A stretch of 64,000 nt of DNA from an uncultured Clostridium sp. GTDB taxonomy: Bacteria; Bacillota; Clostridia; TANB77; CAG-508. Below are positions 34,988 to 45,348 of the stretch, piece by piece (the first letter of the stretch is position 1; each line of letters opens with the position of its first letter). The notes beneath the pieces are model-generated. The model searched no databases, had not been told where the DNA came from, and was given only the letters and a program-made list of their open reading frames with translations. Location: NCBI GenBank assembly GCA_905213875.1, contig CAJMJN010000003.1:58949-122948 (forward strand). The letters are read 5' to 3'. Position numbers and translations under genes: made by a program.

Positions 34988-36490
34988 TCATTTTATTTTT
35001 AATTCTAAGTCGAAATAAAATTCCACTCCATTTTCTTTATTTATTAGTCCATAATCTTTTCCATAATTCGTCATTATGGCTTTTACAAATGCTAATCCTA
35101 TTCCTGTTCCTCCATTGCTTCTATTTCTTGATTCATCTATTTTATAGAAACGGTTCCATATTCGTGCCATATGTTCTTCTGATATTTGTTCTCCTGTGTT
35201 AAACACTTTTATTCTTACATTATTTTTTTCTATATTTACTTCATTTGTTATTTTTATGTATTTTTCTCCATCCACTTCTTTTACATGTTTTATTGCATTT
35301 GTTATATAATTTGTAACTACTTGCTCTATATAAAAATCATCTGCATATACATTTATTTCTTCTGGAGTTTCATATTTTACTTCCACTTGTGTTTCTTCTA
35401 ACATTACTTTAGATTTTCTTATTACTTCTTTTTCTACTTCAACTATATTAAATACACTATCTGTAAATTCACGCTTTCCATATTCTAATTTCATAAGTTC
35501 TAGTAATTGTTTTACAAGCTTATCCATCTTATTTGTTTCATCTAATATTACTTCTGCATAAAATTTCCTATTTTCTTCATCAGTATTTACATTTTCTAGC
35601 AATCCTTCACTATATCCTTGGATTAATGCTATTGGTGTTTTTAGTTCATGTGATACATCTGATATAAAACTTTTTCTCATCTCATCTATTTTTGATTTTT
35701 CTTCAATGTCTTTTTCCAATTCTATATTTGTATTTCTTAATTGTTTTATAGTTTTTTCCAATTTATCTGACATTGTGTTTATACTTTTTCCAAGATTATT
35801 TATTTCATCATCTGCATCTGTTATTCTATATTTGTGACTAAAATCTAGGTTTGACATTTTTTTAGCTATTGCATTAAGTTCCAATATTGGTTCTGTGAAT
35901 TTTCTAGATACATATGATACTATAACTGCAGCAATCAGTATTGCAAAACCCGCCATTAAGTACAAAAAGTTGTTTGATATTTTTACACTTTCTTGTATTG
36001 AATTTATTGGTATACGTATATATAACAAATAATTATTATCCAATTTAGCTGATAACAACACATATGTTACACCATTTTGTGTATCTTTTATTTTAATTAT
36101 TCTATAATTATTACTTTTTTCTATTACTTCACTTGATCCTGTATGTAATTTACTTGTCATTTCATTCATTTGTCCTAATGTGGAAAAAAAGTCTTTACTT
36201 GATGTAAACACATTTATGTTTTGATTATTCCTTATTAATATATCAAAGTTATTTTTTATAGCAATTTGTTCTAGTTCTGATGACAAATCTCCTTCTTCAC
36301 AATTATTATAATAATCATTTACTGTTGTATATACTGATTTTAGAACTTGTCTTTTACTATACAAATAAAATTGGCCAAATACAAAATTATTTACTAATAT
36401 TAAAAATGTTATTATTCCTAGTATTACTAATGATATTGTTAAAAATAATTTAATTCTTACAGAAATAAATGGATTTTTCTTTTTGATCAT
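34988..36490 (-). CDS. Sensor histidine kinase
   Basis: 500 residues: a membrane helix (about 12-33), an extracytoplasmic sensor (about 34-175), a second helix (about 176-196), HAMP (about 197-250), HisKA with the phosphorylated His in DVSHELKTPIALIQGYSE (about 280), and HATPase with N box NYITNAIKH and G box GGTGIGLAF. The ligand is unknown. It is encoded 21 bases after its response regulator, forming a PhoR/PhoB-like pair. Confidence 0.92.
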   Translation of the reverse strand: MIKKKNPFISVRIKLFLTISLVILGIITFLILVNNFVFGQFYLYSKRQVLKSVYTTVNDYYNNCEEGDLSSELEQIAIKNNFDILIRNNQNINVFTSSKDFFSTLGQMNEMTSKLHTGSSEVIEKSNNYRIIKIKDTQNGVTYVLLSAKLDNNYLLYIRIPINSIQESVKISNNFLYLMAGFAILIAAVIVSYVSRKFTEPILELNAIAKKMSNLDFSHKYRITDADDEINNLGKSINTMSDKLEKTIKQLRNTNIELEKDIEEKSKIDEMRKSFISDVSHELKTPIALIQGYSEGLLENVNTDEENRKFYAEVILDETNKMDKLVKQLLELMKLEYGKREFTDSVFNIVEVEKEVIRKSKVMLEETQVEVKYETPEEINVYADDFYIEQVVTNYITNAIKHVKEVDGEKYIKITNEVNIEKNNVRIKVFNTGEQISEEHMARIWNRFYKIDESRNRSNGGTGIGLAFVKAIMTNYGKDYGLINKENGVEFYFDLELKIK

Positions 36491-36511
36491 TTTTTACTAT
36501 TTTCCCCTTTT

Positions 36512-37189
36512 CTATTTTGTTTCAAATTTGTATCCTACTCCTCTAATTGTTTTTATATTTTTACCTTTTTTTCCTAATTTGTGTCTTATTTTTTTTATAT
36601 GGCTATCTATTGTTCGTGAATCTCCATAATAATCATAATTCCATACATTATTTAGTATTTTATCTCTTGATAATGCTATATTTTCATTTTCCACTAGATA
36701 CACTAATAATTCATATTCTCTTAGACTAAGTTCAACTGGTTTTCCATCAACTTTTACAGTTCTTCCTTCTTTATCTATTTCTATCCCATCATAATCTTTT
36801 ACTTCTTTTTCACTCTTATTAGTTCTTTTTAATATAGCTTCTACTCTAGCAACCAGAATCTTAGGACTAAATGGTTTTGAAATATATTCATCAACACCTA
36901 ACTCAAAACCAAATAACTCATCTTGTTCTTCTCCTCTTGCTGTTAACATTATAATTGGTACTTTTGAATCTTGGCGTATTTGTCTTAGTACTGACCATCC
37001 ATCAAGTTTAGGCATCATAACATCCAATAATATTAGGCTTATTTTATTTTTATTATTTTCAAATACTTCTAGTGCTTTTTCACCATCTTCTGCTTCCAAG
37101 ATACTATACCCTTTTGCTGATAAAAAATCTTTTATTAATTTTCTCATTCTTAATTCATCATCAACTATTAATACACAATTATTTACCAT
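36512..37189 (-). CDS. OmpR/PhoB-family response regulator
   Basis: 225 residues. Receiver domain (1-120) with acidic pocket VDDE, phospho-acceptor Asp in LILLDVMMPKLDGWSV, Thr in MLTARGEE and Lys in YISKPF. Winged-helix DNA-binding domain (130-225) with LSLREYELLVYLVEN and RTIDSHIKKIRHKLG. First gene of the two-component operon, with GGGAGG site. Target genes unknown. Confidence 0.95.
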   Translation of the reverse strand: MVNNCVLIVDDELRMRKLIKDFLSAKGYSILEAEDGEKALEVFENNKNKISLILLDVMMPKLDGWSVLRQIRQDSKVPIIMLTARGEEQDELFGFELGVDEYISKPFSPKILVARVEAILKRTNKSEKEVKDYDGIEIDKEGRTVKVDGKPVELSLREYELLVYLVENENIALSRDKILNNVWNYDYYGDSRTIDSHIKKIRHKLGKKGKNIKTIRGVGYKFETK

Positions 37190-37315
37190 TTATATTTTTC
37201 CTCCCTAACAGTATATTTAACTGAAAAAATTAAGTTTTGCTATTTTAAAGTTACAATTATTTTAACTCTTTTTTGTATTATATATTATAAAATAACTATA
37301 TGTCTATATTGTGAA

Positions 37316-37354
37316 AAAAAGTTAAAACAATTTGTTACTTTGTTTTAACTTTTT
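37316..37354 (-). terminator. Terminator of the MscS gene
   Basis: A 15-bp inverted repeat AAAAAGTTAAAACAA/TTGTTTTAACTTTTT directly beyond the mscS stop. Confidence 0.85.
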
Positions 37355-37373
37355 CTTTAGCTTAAATTTATTA

Positions 37374-38447
37374 TTATCTATTATCTTCATTTCCTATAAA
37401 TACTGTAGTTGCTGGATATGCCAATTTAACTCCTGAATTATGTACTATATCTAAGATTTTTGCATTAACATTATTTTTCATTTTTATAAAATCATCATAA
37501 TTTGTTGTTTTTACAAATATATCTATTAACATTGATAATCCTGATGTTGATATAGTATCAAAATTTATTAATATATCATCATTTATTGTTTCTGGATTGT
37601 TTTCTAGCATTGTTCTTATTCTTTCTGTTAACATATTCATTTGTTCTGACGTTATTTCAAACGAAAACGGTAATCGTATTTTATATCTTCTTTTTTCCAT
37701 TTTACTCCAGTTTATTATTGCTGTATCTGCCATTGTAGCATTTGGAATATTTACAACTGAATTTTCAAAATTTCTTATCCTTGTTGTTCTAAATGTTATT
37801 CCTTCAACTACACCTTCATAATTAGGAGTTTCAATCCAGTCTCCAACATTAAATGTTCTATCTAAAAATATTACAATTCCTCCAAAAATATTTTTTGCTG
37901 TATCTTGTGCAGCTAATGTTACTATAACACCTCCAACACCTAGTCCAGCAAGAAGTCCACCTATATCTATATTTAGGATCATTAATATTATAAATAATGC
38001 TATTACATATATAATTATTCTTATCATTTTTAGTGAAAAACTAAGCATTCCCATATTTATATCTTTTTCAGTTGCTTTTACATATTTTGCTATCAAACTA
38101 GATTTTATAGTAAAACTTTCTGCTAGTGCTTTACTAAATGATATTGTACTAACTATCCAAAATATTTTTGTTACAACATCCATTATTTCATTTGAAATAT
38201 TAAGTGATCTATTCAAAAATACTACTGCAAGATATACACCTAATATTGAAAAAAATACTTTTAAAGGGTTATAAAATGCACTATTTCTTATTTGCTTTTT
38301 ATTACCTTTTAATTTTACTGATTTAACTATCATATATGAAATGCTTGGACTTAGTACTATAAATAAAATCATTATACATGTAGCCATTAATACATCTATA
38401 ACTTGTACGGATTTTATATTTTCTATAAATCCTAATATTTGTTCCAT
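37374..38447 (-). CDS. mscS: MscS-family mechanosensitive ion channel
   Basis: 357 residues: four membrane helices (roughly 15-35, 62-80, 90-110, 135-160), then the pore-lining helix and beta domain with GLGVGGVIVTLAAQDTAKNIFGG and GDWIETPNYEGVVEG. The C-terminal alpha-beta domain is complete. It opens on membrane tension to release solutes during osmotic downshock. Family members with longer N-terminal parts occur, so the exact subtype is unsure. Confidence 0.92.
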   Translation of the reverse strand: MEQILGFIENIKSVQVIDVLMATCIMILFIVLSPSISYMIVKSVKLKGNKKQIRNSAFYNPLKVFFSILGVYLAVVFLNRSLNISNEIMDVVTKIFWIVSTISFSKALAESFTIKSSLIAKYVKATEKDINMGMLSFSLKMIRIIIYVIALFIILMILNIDIGGLLAGLGVGGVIVTLAAQDTAKNIFGGIVIFLDRTFNVGDWIETPNYEGVVEGITFRTTRIRNFENSVVNIPNATMADTAIINWSKMEKRRYKIRLPFSFEITSEQMNMLTERIRTMLENNPETINDDILINFDTISTSGLSMLIDIFVKTTNYDDFIKMKNNVNAKILDIVHNSGVKLAYPATTVFIGNEDNR

Positions 38448-38507
38448 TTTATCACAACCTTTCTATTTAAAGGCATAAATGTGTTTTTCCATTTTCCTTT
38501 GTATAGT

Positions 38508-39776
38508 TTAGCTCATATAATCTCTTAATTTTTTGCTTCTACTTGGGTGTCTTAATTTTCTTAAAGCTTTTGCTTCTATTTGTCTAATTCTTTCACGAGT
38601 TACTTCAAATTCACGCCCTACTTCTTCTAGAGTTCTTGCTTTTCCATCTTCTAGTCCAAATCTTAATTTTAATACTTTTGCTTCTCTTGGTGTTAATGTA
38701 CTCATTACATCTTCTAGTTGTTCTTTTAATAAAGTATATGCTGCTGAATCATGTGGTGCAGGACTATCATCATCTTGAATGAAGTCCCCTAAATGACTGT
38801 CGTCTTCTTCTCCTATTGGAGTTTCTAAAGATACTGGATCTTGAGCTATTTTTTGTATTTCCATTACTTTTTCTGCCGGTATTTCCATTTCAGCTGCTAT
38901 TTCTTCTGGCGTTGGTTCTCTACCTAATTGTTGTAATAAATGTCTTGAAGTTCTAATTAATTTATTTATTGTTTCTACCATGTGAACTGGAATTCTTATT
39001 GTTCTTGCTTGATCTGCTATTGCTCTTGTAATTGCTTGTCTTATCCACCATGTAGCATATGTGCTGAATTTAAATCCTTTTGTATAATCAAATTTTTCTA
39101 CAGCTTTAATTAACCCCATATTTCCTTCTTGGATTAAGTCTAAAAATAGCATTCCTCTACCAACGTATTTTTTAGCAATACTTACAACTAATCTTAAATT
39201 TGATTCTGCTAATTCTTTTTTAGCTTCTTCATCACCATCTAAAATTCTTTTAGCTAAATCTAATTCTTGATCAAAAGTTAAAAGTGGTATTCTACCTATT
39301 TCTCTTAAATACATTCTAACTGGGTCATCAACACTAATGCCTTCATAACTTGTATCTGTTATTTCATCTAATTTTAAGTCTTCAACTTCTTTTAAGTCTT
39401 CAATATTTGGTTCTTCTTCCATATCATCACTTAAAAGATTAACTCCCATTTCTTCAAAAGCATCAAAAACTTCATCTATTTGTTCTGGATTAACATCATC
39501 AAGTTCTTTTGCAAGATCTCCATATGTTATTTTTCCTTGTTCTTTTGCTTTCTTTAAAATTTTATTTACTTTTTCATCTTTTATTCCTGTTTCTTTTCCT
39601 TTTGCTTCAGTTTTATTATGTTCTTTCATTTTTGTTCTGGCTTTTTCTAATTTTTCATTTTCTTTTGAATTTTTTTCTGTATTAGTTTTACTTTCTTTTT
39701 TTGCATTTTCTGTTTTGGCTTTTACTTTTTTGCTTTCTTCTAATTCTTCTTTACCTTTTGCCATTTTATTTTTCAC
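38508..39776 (-). CDS. rpoD: Primary sigma factor RpoD (SigA)
   Basis: 422 residues: a Lys/Glu-rich N-terminus (about 1-75), region 1.1 (about 75-130), region 1.2 ([17 protein letters not shown]), regions 2.1-2.4 ([34 protein letters not shown]), region 3, and region 4 ([17 protein letters not shown] and [21 protein letters not shown]). It directs RNA polymerase to the TTGACA/TATAAT promoters seen in this window. It begins 2 bases after dnaG, and its ribosome site is inside the end of dnaG. Confidence 0.98.
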   Translation of the reverse strand: MKNKMAKGKEELEESKKVKAKTENAKKESKTNTEKNSKENEKLEKARTKMKEHNKTEAKGKETGIKDEKVNKILKKAKEQGKITYGDLAKELDDVNPEQIDEVFDAFEEMGVNLLSDDMEEEPNIEDLKEVEDLKLDEITDTSYEGISVDDPVRMYLREIGRIPLLTFDQELDLAKRILDGDEEAKKELAESNLRLVVSIAKKYVGRGMLFLDLIQEGNMGLIKAVEKFDYTKGFKFSTYATWWIRQAITRAIADQARTIRIPVHMVETINKLIRTSRHLLQQLGREPTPEEIAAEMEIPAEKVMEIQKIAQDPVSLETPIGEEDDSHLGDFIQDDDSPAPHDSAAYTLLKEQLEDVMSTLTPREAKVLKLRFGLEDGKARTLEEVGREFEVTRERIRQIEAKALRKLRHPSRSKKLRDYMS

Positions 39777-39778
39777 CC

Positions 39779-41572
39779 CTATTTCATTTTAGCCACTCTG
39801 ATAATAATATCAGTTAGCTCTTTTTCAAGTTTATTTTTTTCCTCTTGATCTATTGTTTCATTATTGTTTTCTAACTTTTCTATAATCTCTATTTTTCTAT
39901 TGACTAGCCTTTCTTTTTCATAACTTTGCATAACATCATCAATAGCTTTTTCTATATCATCAAGTTCATAATCATCTGCTAAAATTTCTGTTATATGATT
40001 TTGTTCTTCTTCATTCATTTTGTCTAAAATCGCATTAATATTACTATTTCCTTTTTCAAATTCTTCATACATTTTTTTGGCAATTTGATTATTTAATTCA
40101 TCTTTAAAATCATCAATTTTTATATTTTGTTTAATTATTTGAAAAATTCCTAAATCCCCTGTTAACAATATTGCTAATACAGTATTTTCTCTTTTCATTA
40201 TTGCTTCTGGAACTAGTACCTCAACCCTTTTATGTGTTATAACTGGTTTTGGCTTGTCCAATATTTTTTCACTTTTATTACCTGAATATGTTAATTTATT
40301 AACTTCTGCATAAATTGCTTCTTTAGAAATTTCATATTCTTTAGCTATATTTTCAATATATATTTCTCTTTCAATATTGTTATCTATTTTAGATATTAAT
40401 TTGGCAATTTCATTTAAAAATTTTATTTTATCATTTGTATTTTCTAAATTTAAGTTTTGTTTTAGTAGTTTTACCTTAAATTCTATAATAGATAATGCTT
40501 TATCTATTAAGTTTTTAAATCTTGCATTACCATATTTTACTATATATTCATCAGGATCTTTGGCTCCATCTATTTGCAATACACGTATGTCACATCCCAT
40601 GTTTTGTAATATGTCTAATGCTCTTATTTTGGCTTGAAGTCCAGCTTCATCTGAGTCAAAACTTAATATTATTTGTTCTGAATTTTTTCTTAATAACCAT
40701 CCTTGTTGCTGTGTTAATGCTGTACCTAATGGTGCTACAACATTTGGTATTCCTCTTTGTTGCAATGATATTACATCCATGTAACCTTCAACTATCAAAA
40801 TTCTTTTTTTGGTTTCTTGACTTTTTTTTGCAACATTTAATCCAAATAAATTTCTACCTTTACTATATACAATATTTTCAGGTGAATTTATATATTTAGG
40901 TTTTGAATCATCTAAAACTCTTCCACCAAATGCAATTACTCGTCCTCGTGCATCACATATTGGAAACATCAATCTATTTCTGTATCTATCTATATATGTT
41001 CCATTATCATTCCTATTTACTAAGCCTGATTCTAAAATTTCTGGATCATTAAATCCTTCTTTTTTTAAGGCTTTATACAATTCGTCAAACCTACCTGAAA
41101 ATCCTATTCTAAATGATTTTAATATATCATTTGTTAGTTTTCTCTTTTTTATATACTCTTGTGCCTCTTTAGCTGTTGGCTTATATAAATTTTCGTGATA
41201 AAAAGTTGCTGTAAATTCATTTACTTTATATACTTTAGTTTTTAATTCTTCTCTTGCTGAGTCTATACTATTTTCAAAAGTGGGTAATTGTATATTAGCT
41301 CTTTCTGCCAAGCTCTGGACAGCTTCTATAAAACTTATTCCTTCTATTTTCATTAGAAATGTAAATACATTTCCGCCTACTCCACATCCAAAACAATGGA
41401 ATATTTGTTTATCTGGCGAAACAGAAAAAGAAGGTGATTTTTCATTATGAAACGGACATAATCCGAAGTAGTTTCTTCCACTTCTTTTTAAATGCATATA
41501 TTGTGATATTATATCAACTATATCATTTGATTGTCTTACTTCTTCTATAATTTCATCACTATATCTTGGCAT
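39779..41572 (-). CDS. dnaG: DNA primase
   Basis: 597 residues. Zinc-binding domain (about 1-100) with [13 protein letters not shown] and FHCFGCG; RNA polymerase/TOPRIM core with the acidic motifs VEGYMDVI and SFDSDEAG; a helical C-terminal DnaB-binding domain. It makes RNA primers for replication. dnaG-rpoD is the conserved Firmicutes macromolecular-synthesis order (no rpsU here). Confidence 0.97.
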   Translation of the reverse strand: MPRYSDEIIEEVRQSNDIVDIISQYMHLKRSGRNYFGLCPFHNEKSPSFSVSPDKQIFHCFGCGVGGNVFTFLMKIEGISFIEAVQSLAERANIQLPTFENSIDSAREELKTKVYKVNEFTATFYHENLYKPTAKEAQEYIKKRKLTNDILKSFRIGFSGRFDELYKALKKEGFNDPEILESGLVNRNDNGTYIDRYRNRLMFPICDARGRVIAFGGRVLDDSKPKYINSPENIVYSKGRNLFGLNVAKKSQETKKRILIVEGYMDVISLQQRGIPNVVAPLGTALTQQQGWLLRKNSEQIILSFDSDEAGLQAKIRALDILQNMGCDIRVLQIDGAKDPDEYIVKYGNARFKNLIDKALSIIEFKVKLLKQNLNLENTNDKIKFLNEIAKLISKIDNNIEREIYIENIAKEYEISKEAIYAEVNKLTYSGNKSEKILDKPKPVITHKRVEVLVPEAIMKRENTVLAILLTGDLGIFQIIKQNIKIDDFKDELNNQIAKKMYEEFEKGNSNINAILDKMNEEEQNHITEILADDYELDDIEKAIDDVMQSYEKERLVNRKIEIIEKLENNNETIDQEEKNKLEKELTDIIIRVAKMK

Positions 41573-41666
41573 TTTCCTCCCACTTTCTTGTATTTTTTAA
41601 TAACATACACATTTATATATTTCGACATATTTTACATAATTCCTTCTTTATGTGTTAAAAAAATAA

Positions 41667-41705
41667 AAAATGTCACTTTCATTTTTCTCTTTTGTGACAT
41701 TTTTA
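41667..41705 (-). terminator. Terminator of the alarmone synthetase gene
   Basis: AAAAATGTCAC/GTGACATTTTT (arms 41667-41677 and 41695-41705), in the gap before dnaG. Confidence 0.88.
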
Positions 41706-41714
41706 TTAAATTTT

Positions 41715-42374
41715 CTATGTTAAATATTCTAATTTTTTATCAACTTTGTTTATTGCTTTTGCACAGTTTGACCATTCTTTAGATTGTTTTTCTGTAAGTT
41801 CTTGCTCTGGTTTGTATCTCATTTTATGCTCTATTGTAGCCCATACATCCATTGCCATAGTTCTTATTTGAACTTCTACTTTTACATATATTAATTTTTT
41901 AGATAATACTACTGGTACTGCCAATATAATGTGATATGATTTATATCCACATTTTTTAGGATGTGCTACATAATCCTTTTCTTTTAATGTTTGTATTCCA
42001 GGTATATTTTGTATTAAATTTCTTATAGAATATATATCTTTTTGTACAGGACATATTACTCTTAATCCTGCAATATCATTGATATTTTCTATCATTTCTT
42101 TATATGTTAATTTTACTCCTTTGTCTTGCATTTTTTTCATAATACTTTCTGGACTTTTTATTCTAAAATTAATATGGTCAATTAGATCATAATTATAAAA
42201 CATTTTAAACTCATCTTTATATATTTCTACCTTTGTGCTCATTTCCTTTAATGCCATTGCATAAATAGACATTATTTTTTGAAATGTTTCATCACTTTCT
42301 TTTATTTTTTTATTATAATCTATAAGATTTTCTAGTTGTTCTAAATCTGTGACTATTTCTTTTTGTTTTTTCAT
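41715..42374 (-). CDS. relQ: Small alarmone synthetase (RelA/SpoT synthetase domain)
   Basis: 219 residues containing only the (p)ppGpp synthetase domain: RIKSPESIMKKMQDKG, DIAGLRVICPVQKDIYSI, the HP-K-GYKSYHIIL substrate loop and EVQIRTMAMDVWATIEHKM. There is no hydrolase, TGS or ACT domain, so it is of the small RelQ/RelP class. It makes the stringent-response alarmone from ATP and GTP/GDP. The RelQ rather than RelP assignment is tentative. Confidence 0.88.
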   Translation of the reverse strand: MKKQKEIVTDLEQLENLIDYNKKIKESDETFQKIMSIYAMALKEMSTKVEIYKDEFKMFYNYDLIDHINFRIKSPESIMKKMQDKGVKLTYKEMIENINDIAGLRVICPVQKDIYSIRNLIQNIPGIQTLKEKDYVAHPKKCGYKSYHIILAVPVVLSKKLIYVKVEVQIRTMAMDVWATIEHKMRYKPEQELTEKQSKEWSNCAKAINKVDKKLEYLT

Positions 42375-42600
42375 ATACTATCAACTCCTTGCTTTCTTGT
42401 TCTCAACATTTTATTTTATGTATTTATTTATAATATATGCTTATTTTAATTACATATTGTTTCTAAAAAGTTTTTTTGTTGTGTTTTTTATGTGAATTAC
42501 ATTAACTCTTATTACGCGAAACAAAGCAACCATTAAAAGTAAATATATTTTTCTACTTTTAATGACTGCTTTACACTTACTAATAATATTCTTTTTGTTA

Positions 42601-44040
42601 TTAGTATTGTCTTCCCCAAACGACCATTTTATCTGCTTTTTTACCACAGCATACACATACATCATCTAAATGTTCTTGTTTAAATGGCATACATCTTGAT
42701 GGCGCTCCTGTTAGCTCTTTTACTTTATCTTCACATTCACGTGAACCACACCACATTGTTTTTACATATCCTTGGTTTTCTTCTAGATTTTTTTGTAATT
42801 CTTCTAGATTATGTGCTATTGTTGTTTTTTCTTCTAGTCTCTTTTCACAAGCTTGATACATTGATTTTTGAATATCTTCTAATAATGTTTCAATTTCTTG
42901 TTCTATATTTTCAAGTTTAACCGTTACTTTTTCGAAGTTATCTCTTCTTGTTAATATAGCTTCTCCATTTTCCAATTCTTTTGGTCCTATTTCAACTCTA
43001 AGTGGTACTCCTCTCATTTCCCAATCGTTGAATTTATAACCTACTGAATAATTATCTCTTAGATCTAATTTTGTTCTAAATTTTCCATTTAATCTATTTT
43101 CTAATTTTTCAGCTTCTTCTTTTACATTTCCTTTTTGTTGTGCTATTGGAACTATAACAACTTGAATTGGAGCTACTTTAGGTGGTAATTTTAATCCTCT
43201 TTCATCTCCATGTGCCATTATTACTGCACCTATTAATCTAGTACTAATTCCCCAAGATGTTTGATATGCATATTCTTGTTCACCTTTTCTATTTTGGAAT
43301 TTTACATCAAATGATTTTGTAAAGTTTTGTCCAAAATAATGTGATGTTCCTCCTTGTAATGCTCTCCCATCATGCATTAGTGTTTCTACTGTGTATGTTG
43401 CTTCTGCACCAGCAAATTGTTCTTTTGGTGTTTTTTGTCCTTTTAATACAGGTATTGCTAATAAATTTTCAATTACATCTGCATAGACATCTAACATTTT
43501 TAGTGTAAATTCTTTTGCTTCTTCAGCTGTTTCATGTATTGTATGACCTTCTTGCCATAAAAATTCTCTTGAACGTAAAAATGGTCTTGTTTCTTTTTCC
43601 CATCTTAAAACGCTACACCATTGATTATATAAATATGGTAAATCTCTCCATGAATTTAACCATTTTGAATACATTGAAGAAAATATTGTTTCTGAAGTAG
43701 GTCTTATACATAATTTTTCTTCTAATTTTTCTTGACCTCCAATTGTAACCCATGCAACTTCTGGAGCAAATCCTTCTACATGTTCTTTTTCTTTATTTAA
43801 TAAAGTTTCTGGTATTAAAACTGGCATTGATACATTTTTAACACCATTTTCTTTAAATCTTTTATCTGCATAGTTTTGTATATTTTCCCAAATAGCATAA
43901 CCATATGGTCTTATTGCTATAAATCCTTTTACAGTTGTATAATCTGCAAGTTCTGCTTTTACTACTATATCTGTATACCATTGTGCAAAATTTTCATCAA
44001 TGTTTGCTATTTCTTTTACAAATTCTTTTTTATTACTCAT
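42601..44040 (-). CDS. proS: Prolyl-tRNA synthetase, archaeal/eukaryotic-type
   Basis: 479 residues, the short ProS form without the editing insertion. Class II motifs: RPYGYAIWENIQ (motif 1 region), RWEKETRPFLRSREFLWQEGHT (motif 2) and GDERGLKLPP (motif 3). A C-terminal zinc-binding domain with Cys in CGSRECEDK and CVCCGKKAD ends in the characteristic Tyr terminus. It charges tRNA-Pro. Clostridia often use this form. No T-box is seen in the 76 bases upstream, so it is likely co-transcribed with scpB. Confidence 0.96.
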   Translation of the reverse strand: MSNKKEFVKEIANIDENFAQWYTDIVVKAELADYTTVKGFIAIRPYGYAIWENIQNYADKRFKENGVKNVSMPVLIPETLLNKEKEHVEGFAPEVAWVTIGGQEKLEEKLCIRPTSETIFSSMYSKWLNSWRDLPYLYNQWCSVLRWEKETRPFLRSREFLWQEGHTIHETAEEAKEFTLKMLDVYADVIENLLAIPVLKGQKTPKEQFAGAEATYTVETLMHDGRALQGGTSHYFGQNFTKSFDVKFQNRKGEQEYAYQTSWGISTRLIGAVIMAHGDERGLKLPPKVAPIQVVIVPIAQQKGNVKEEAEKLENRLNGKFRTKLDLRDNYSVGYKFNDWEMRGVPLRVEIGPKELENGEAILTRRDNFEKVTVKLENIEQEIETLLEDIQKSMYQACEKRLEEKTTIAHNLEELQKNLEENQGYVKTMWCGSRECEDKVKELTGAPSRCMPFKQEHLDDVCVCCGKKADKMVVWGRQY

Positions 44041-44116
44041 TTAATCTCATCCTTTCAAATTATGAGTTAAATTAAAAATAAATTTCTAATTTACTCTTCT
44101 CCAATTTTCTATAAAG

Positions 44117-44803
44117 TTATTCTTCATCGCCTTCCCTTGCGGGCATTGGAGCCTCCGCTAAAGCCTCTACTGTTACTTTTTTCTGAGATTTTTCTTCTAT
44201 ATTATTTTGTTCATCCTCTATTTTTCCTTCGTCTTCTTCATTTTCATTATTGATTAAGTCATCAATTACTATTTGCTTATTTTCGTCTAATTTATATCTT
44301 GGCAATTCTGGTAATTCTTCTAATGAAGTAAAACCAAACATTCTTAAAAATTCATCTGTTGTTTTATATGACATTGGTTTACCTGGTAGATCTAATTTTC
44401 CTGCTTCTTCAATTAAGCCATATTCTAATAATTTATATACACAAGCATCTGCTGAAACTCCTCTTATATTTTCTATTTCAGCTCTTGTTATTTGTGGATT
44501 ATATGCAATGATTGCCAAAGTTTCTAATGAAGCTGCTGACAAATTAGGTTTTGTTCTTTTGTCTAATACAGGATAAATAAATTCATACAAGTCTTTTTTG
44601 GTGCATAATTGATATGAATTATTTATTTTTATTAATTCTATTCCTCTATTTTCTAAATTATATTCTTCTTGCATAATTGTTATTATTTTGTCTATGTCTT
44701 CTTCTGAAATTTCCAGTGCTAACATTATTTCATTTTTGGTTACTGGTCTTCCAGCTGCAAAAAGTATTGCTTCTATTATTGACTTTTCTTTACTAAATTG
44801 CAT
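44117..44803 (-). CDS. scpB: Segregation and condensation protein B
   Basis: 228 residues. Two winged-helix domains (about 1-165): SIIEAILFAAGRPVTKNEI, SLETLAIIAYNPQITRAEIE, IRGVSADACVYKLLEYGLI and TTDEFLRMFGFTSLEELP. An acidic C-terminal tail follows. ScpB pairs with ScpA and Smc in the bacterial condensin; scpA is not in this window. Start at ATG 44803 with AAGGGA upstream. Confidence 0.93.
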   Translation of the reverse strand: MQFSKEKSIIEAILFAAGRPVTKNEIMLALEISEEDIDKIITIMQEEYNLENRGIELIKINNSYQLCTKKDLYEFIYPVLDKRTKPNLSAASLETLAIIAYNPQITRAEIENIRGVSADACVYKLLEYGLIEEAGKLDLPGKPMSYKTTDEFLRMFGFTSLEELPELPRYKLDENKQIVIDDLINNENEEDEGKIEDEQNNIEEKSQKKVTVEALAEAPMPAREGDEE

Positions 44804-44918
44804 AAAAATCCCTTCTTAATAAAATTTCACGTATATCTATTATGCCAAAAAAAATGGAATATGTCAATATTTTTTGACTATTCCATTGATATTCTGCATT
44901 TTTTACAGTTCTTTTTTA

Positions 44919-44947
44919 TTGCGCTTTCTTCCTTTTTATGGTATTAT
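44919..44947 (+). promoter_or_regulatory. Probable promoter of the 53-residue gene
   Basis: TTGCGC (44919-44924), 17 bases, TATTAT (44942-44947), 38 bases before the ATG. Confidence 0.55.
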
Positions 44948-44984
44948 ATATTTGAAATATACCTTAAGAAGGGAATGAATAAAA

Positions 44985-45146
44985 ATGAATAATGAAGATA
45001 AAAAAATACCAGAAAGTATTGAAGTTATACAAGGTGATGGAAAAAATTTAAATATTTCTCCTGTATATGACCATATAAAAGATACTGAACCAAAACCTTC
45101 AAGTAAAAAACCTAAAAATATAATAATTCCTAAAAAAGATAATTAA
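44985..45146 (+). CDS. Small 53-residue protein of unknown function
   Basis: ATG at 44985 preceded by AAGAAGGGAATG. The product is hydrophilic: SIEVIQGDGKNLNISPVYDH followed by a Lys/Pro-rich tail ending IIIPKKDN. No membrane segment or known motif. A promoter-like pair upstream and a proper terminator at 45154-45190 flank it, which supports a real monocistronic gene. Disordered tail suggests a partner-binding role; that is inference. Confidence 0.65.
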   Translation: MNNEDKKIPESIEVIQGDGKNLNISPVYDHIKDTEPKPSSKKPKNIIIPKKDN

Positions 45147-45153
45147 AATTTAG

Positions 45154-45190
45154 AGATAACATTTATTTTTAATTTATGTTATCTTTTTTT
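45154..45190 (+). terminator. Terminator of the 53-residue gene
   Basis: AGATAACAT (45154-45162)/ATGTTATCT (45176-45184) then a run of T. Confidence 0.92.
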
Positions 45191-45283
45191 TACTGACTAT
45201 AACGTCTATTTACAATTAATAATTCTTATAATCAAAAAGCCTTAAATCTACATGCATCCAAGGGTTTTAGACAAAATCTTCAC

Positions 45284-45312
45284 TTGACATTATCATCAAT
45301 TAGTTATATATT
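45284..45312 (+). promoter_or_regulatory. Promoter of the por operon
   Basis: TTGACA (45284-45289), 17 bases, TATATT (45307-45312); porC begins 37 bases later after AAGGAGG. Confidence 0.85.
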
Positions 45313-45348
45313 AAAGTTATTAATTTTTTTGATTAAGGAGGCTACGAA

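Noticed and set aside
42450..42665. A 71-codon leftward frame at the end of proS
   Set aside because: It overlaps proS out of frame and runs into an AT-rich gap with weak hairpins; no start signal.
44117..44803. scpB as a possible fusion with another protein because of its long acidic tail
   Set aside because: Acidic tails are common in ScpB; no second domain is visible.
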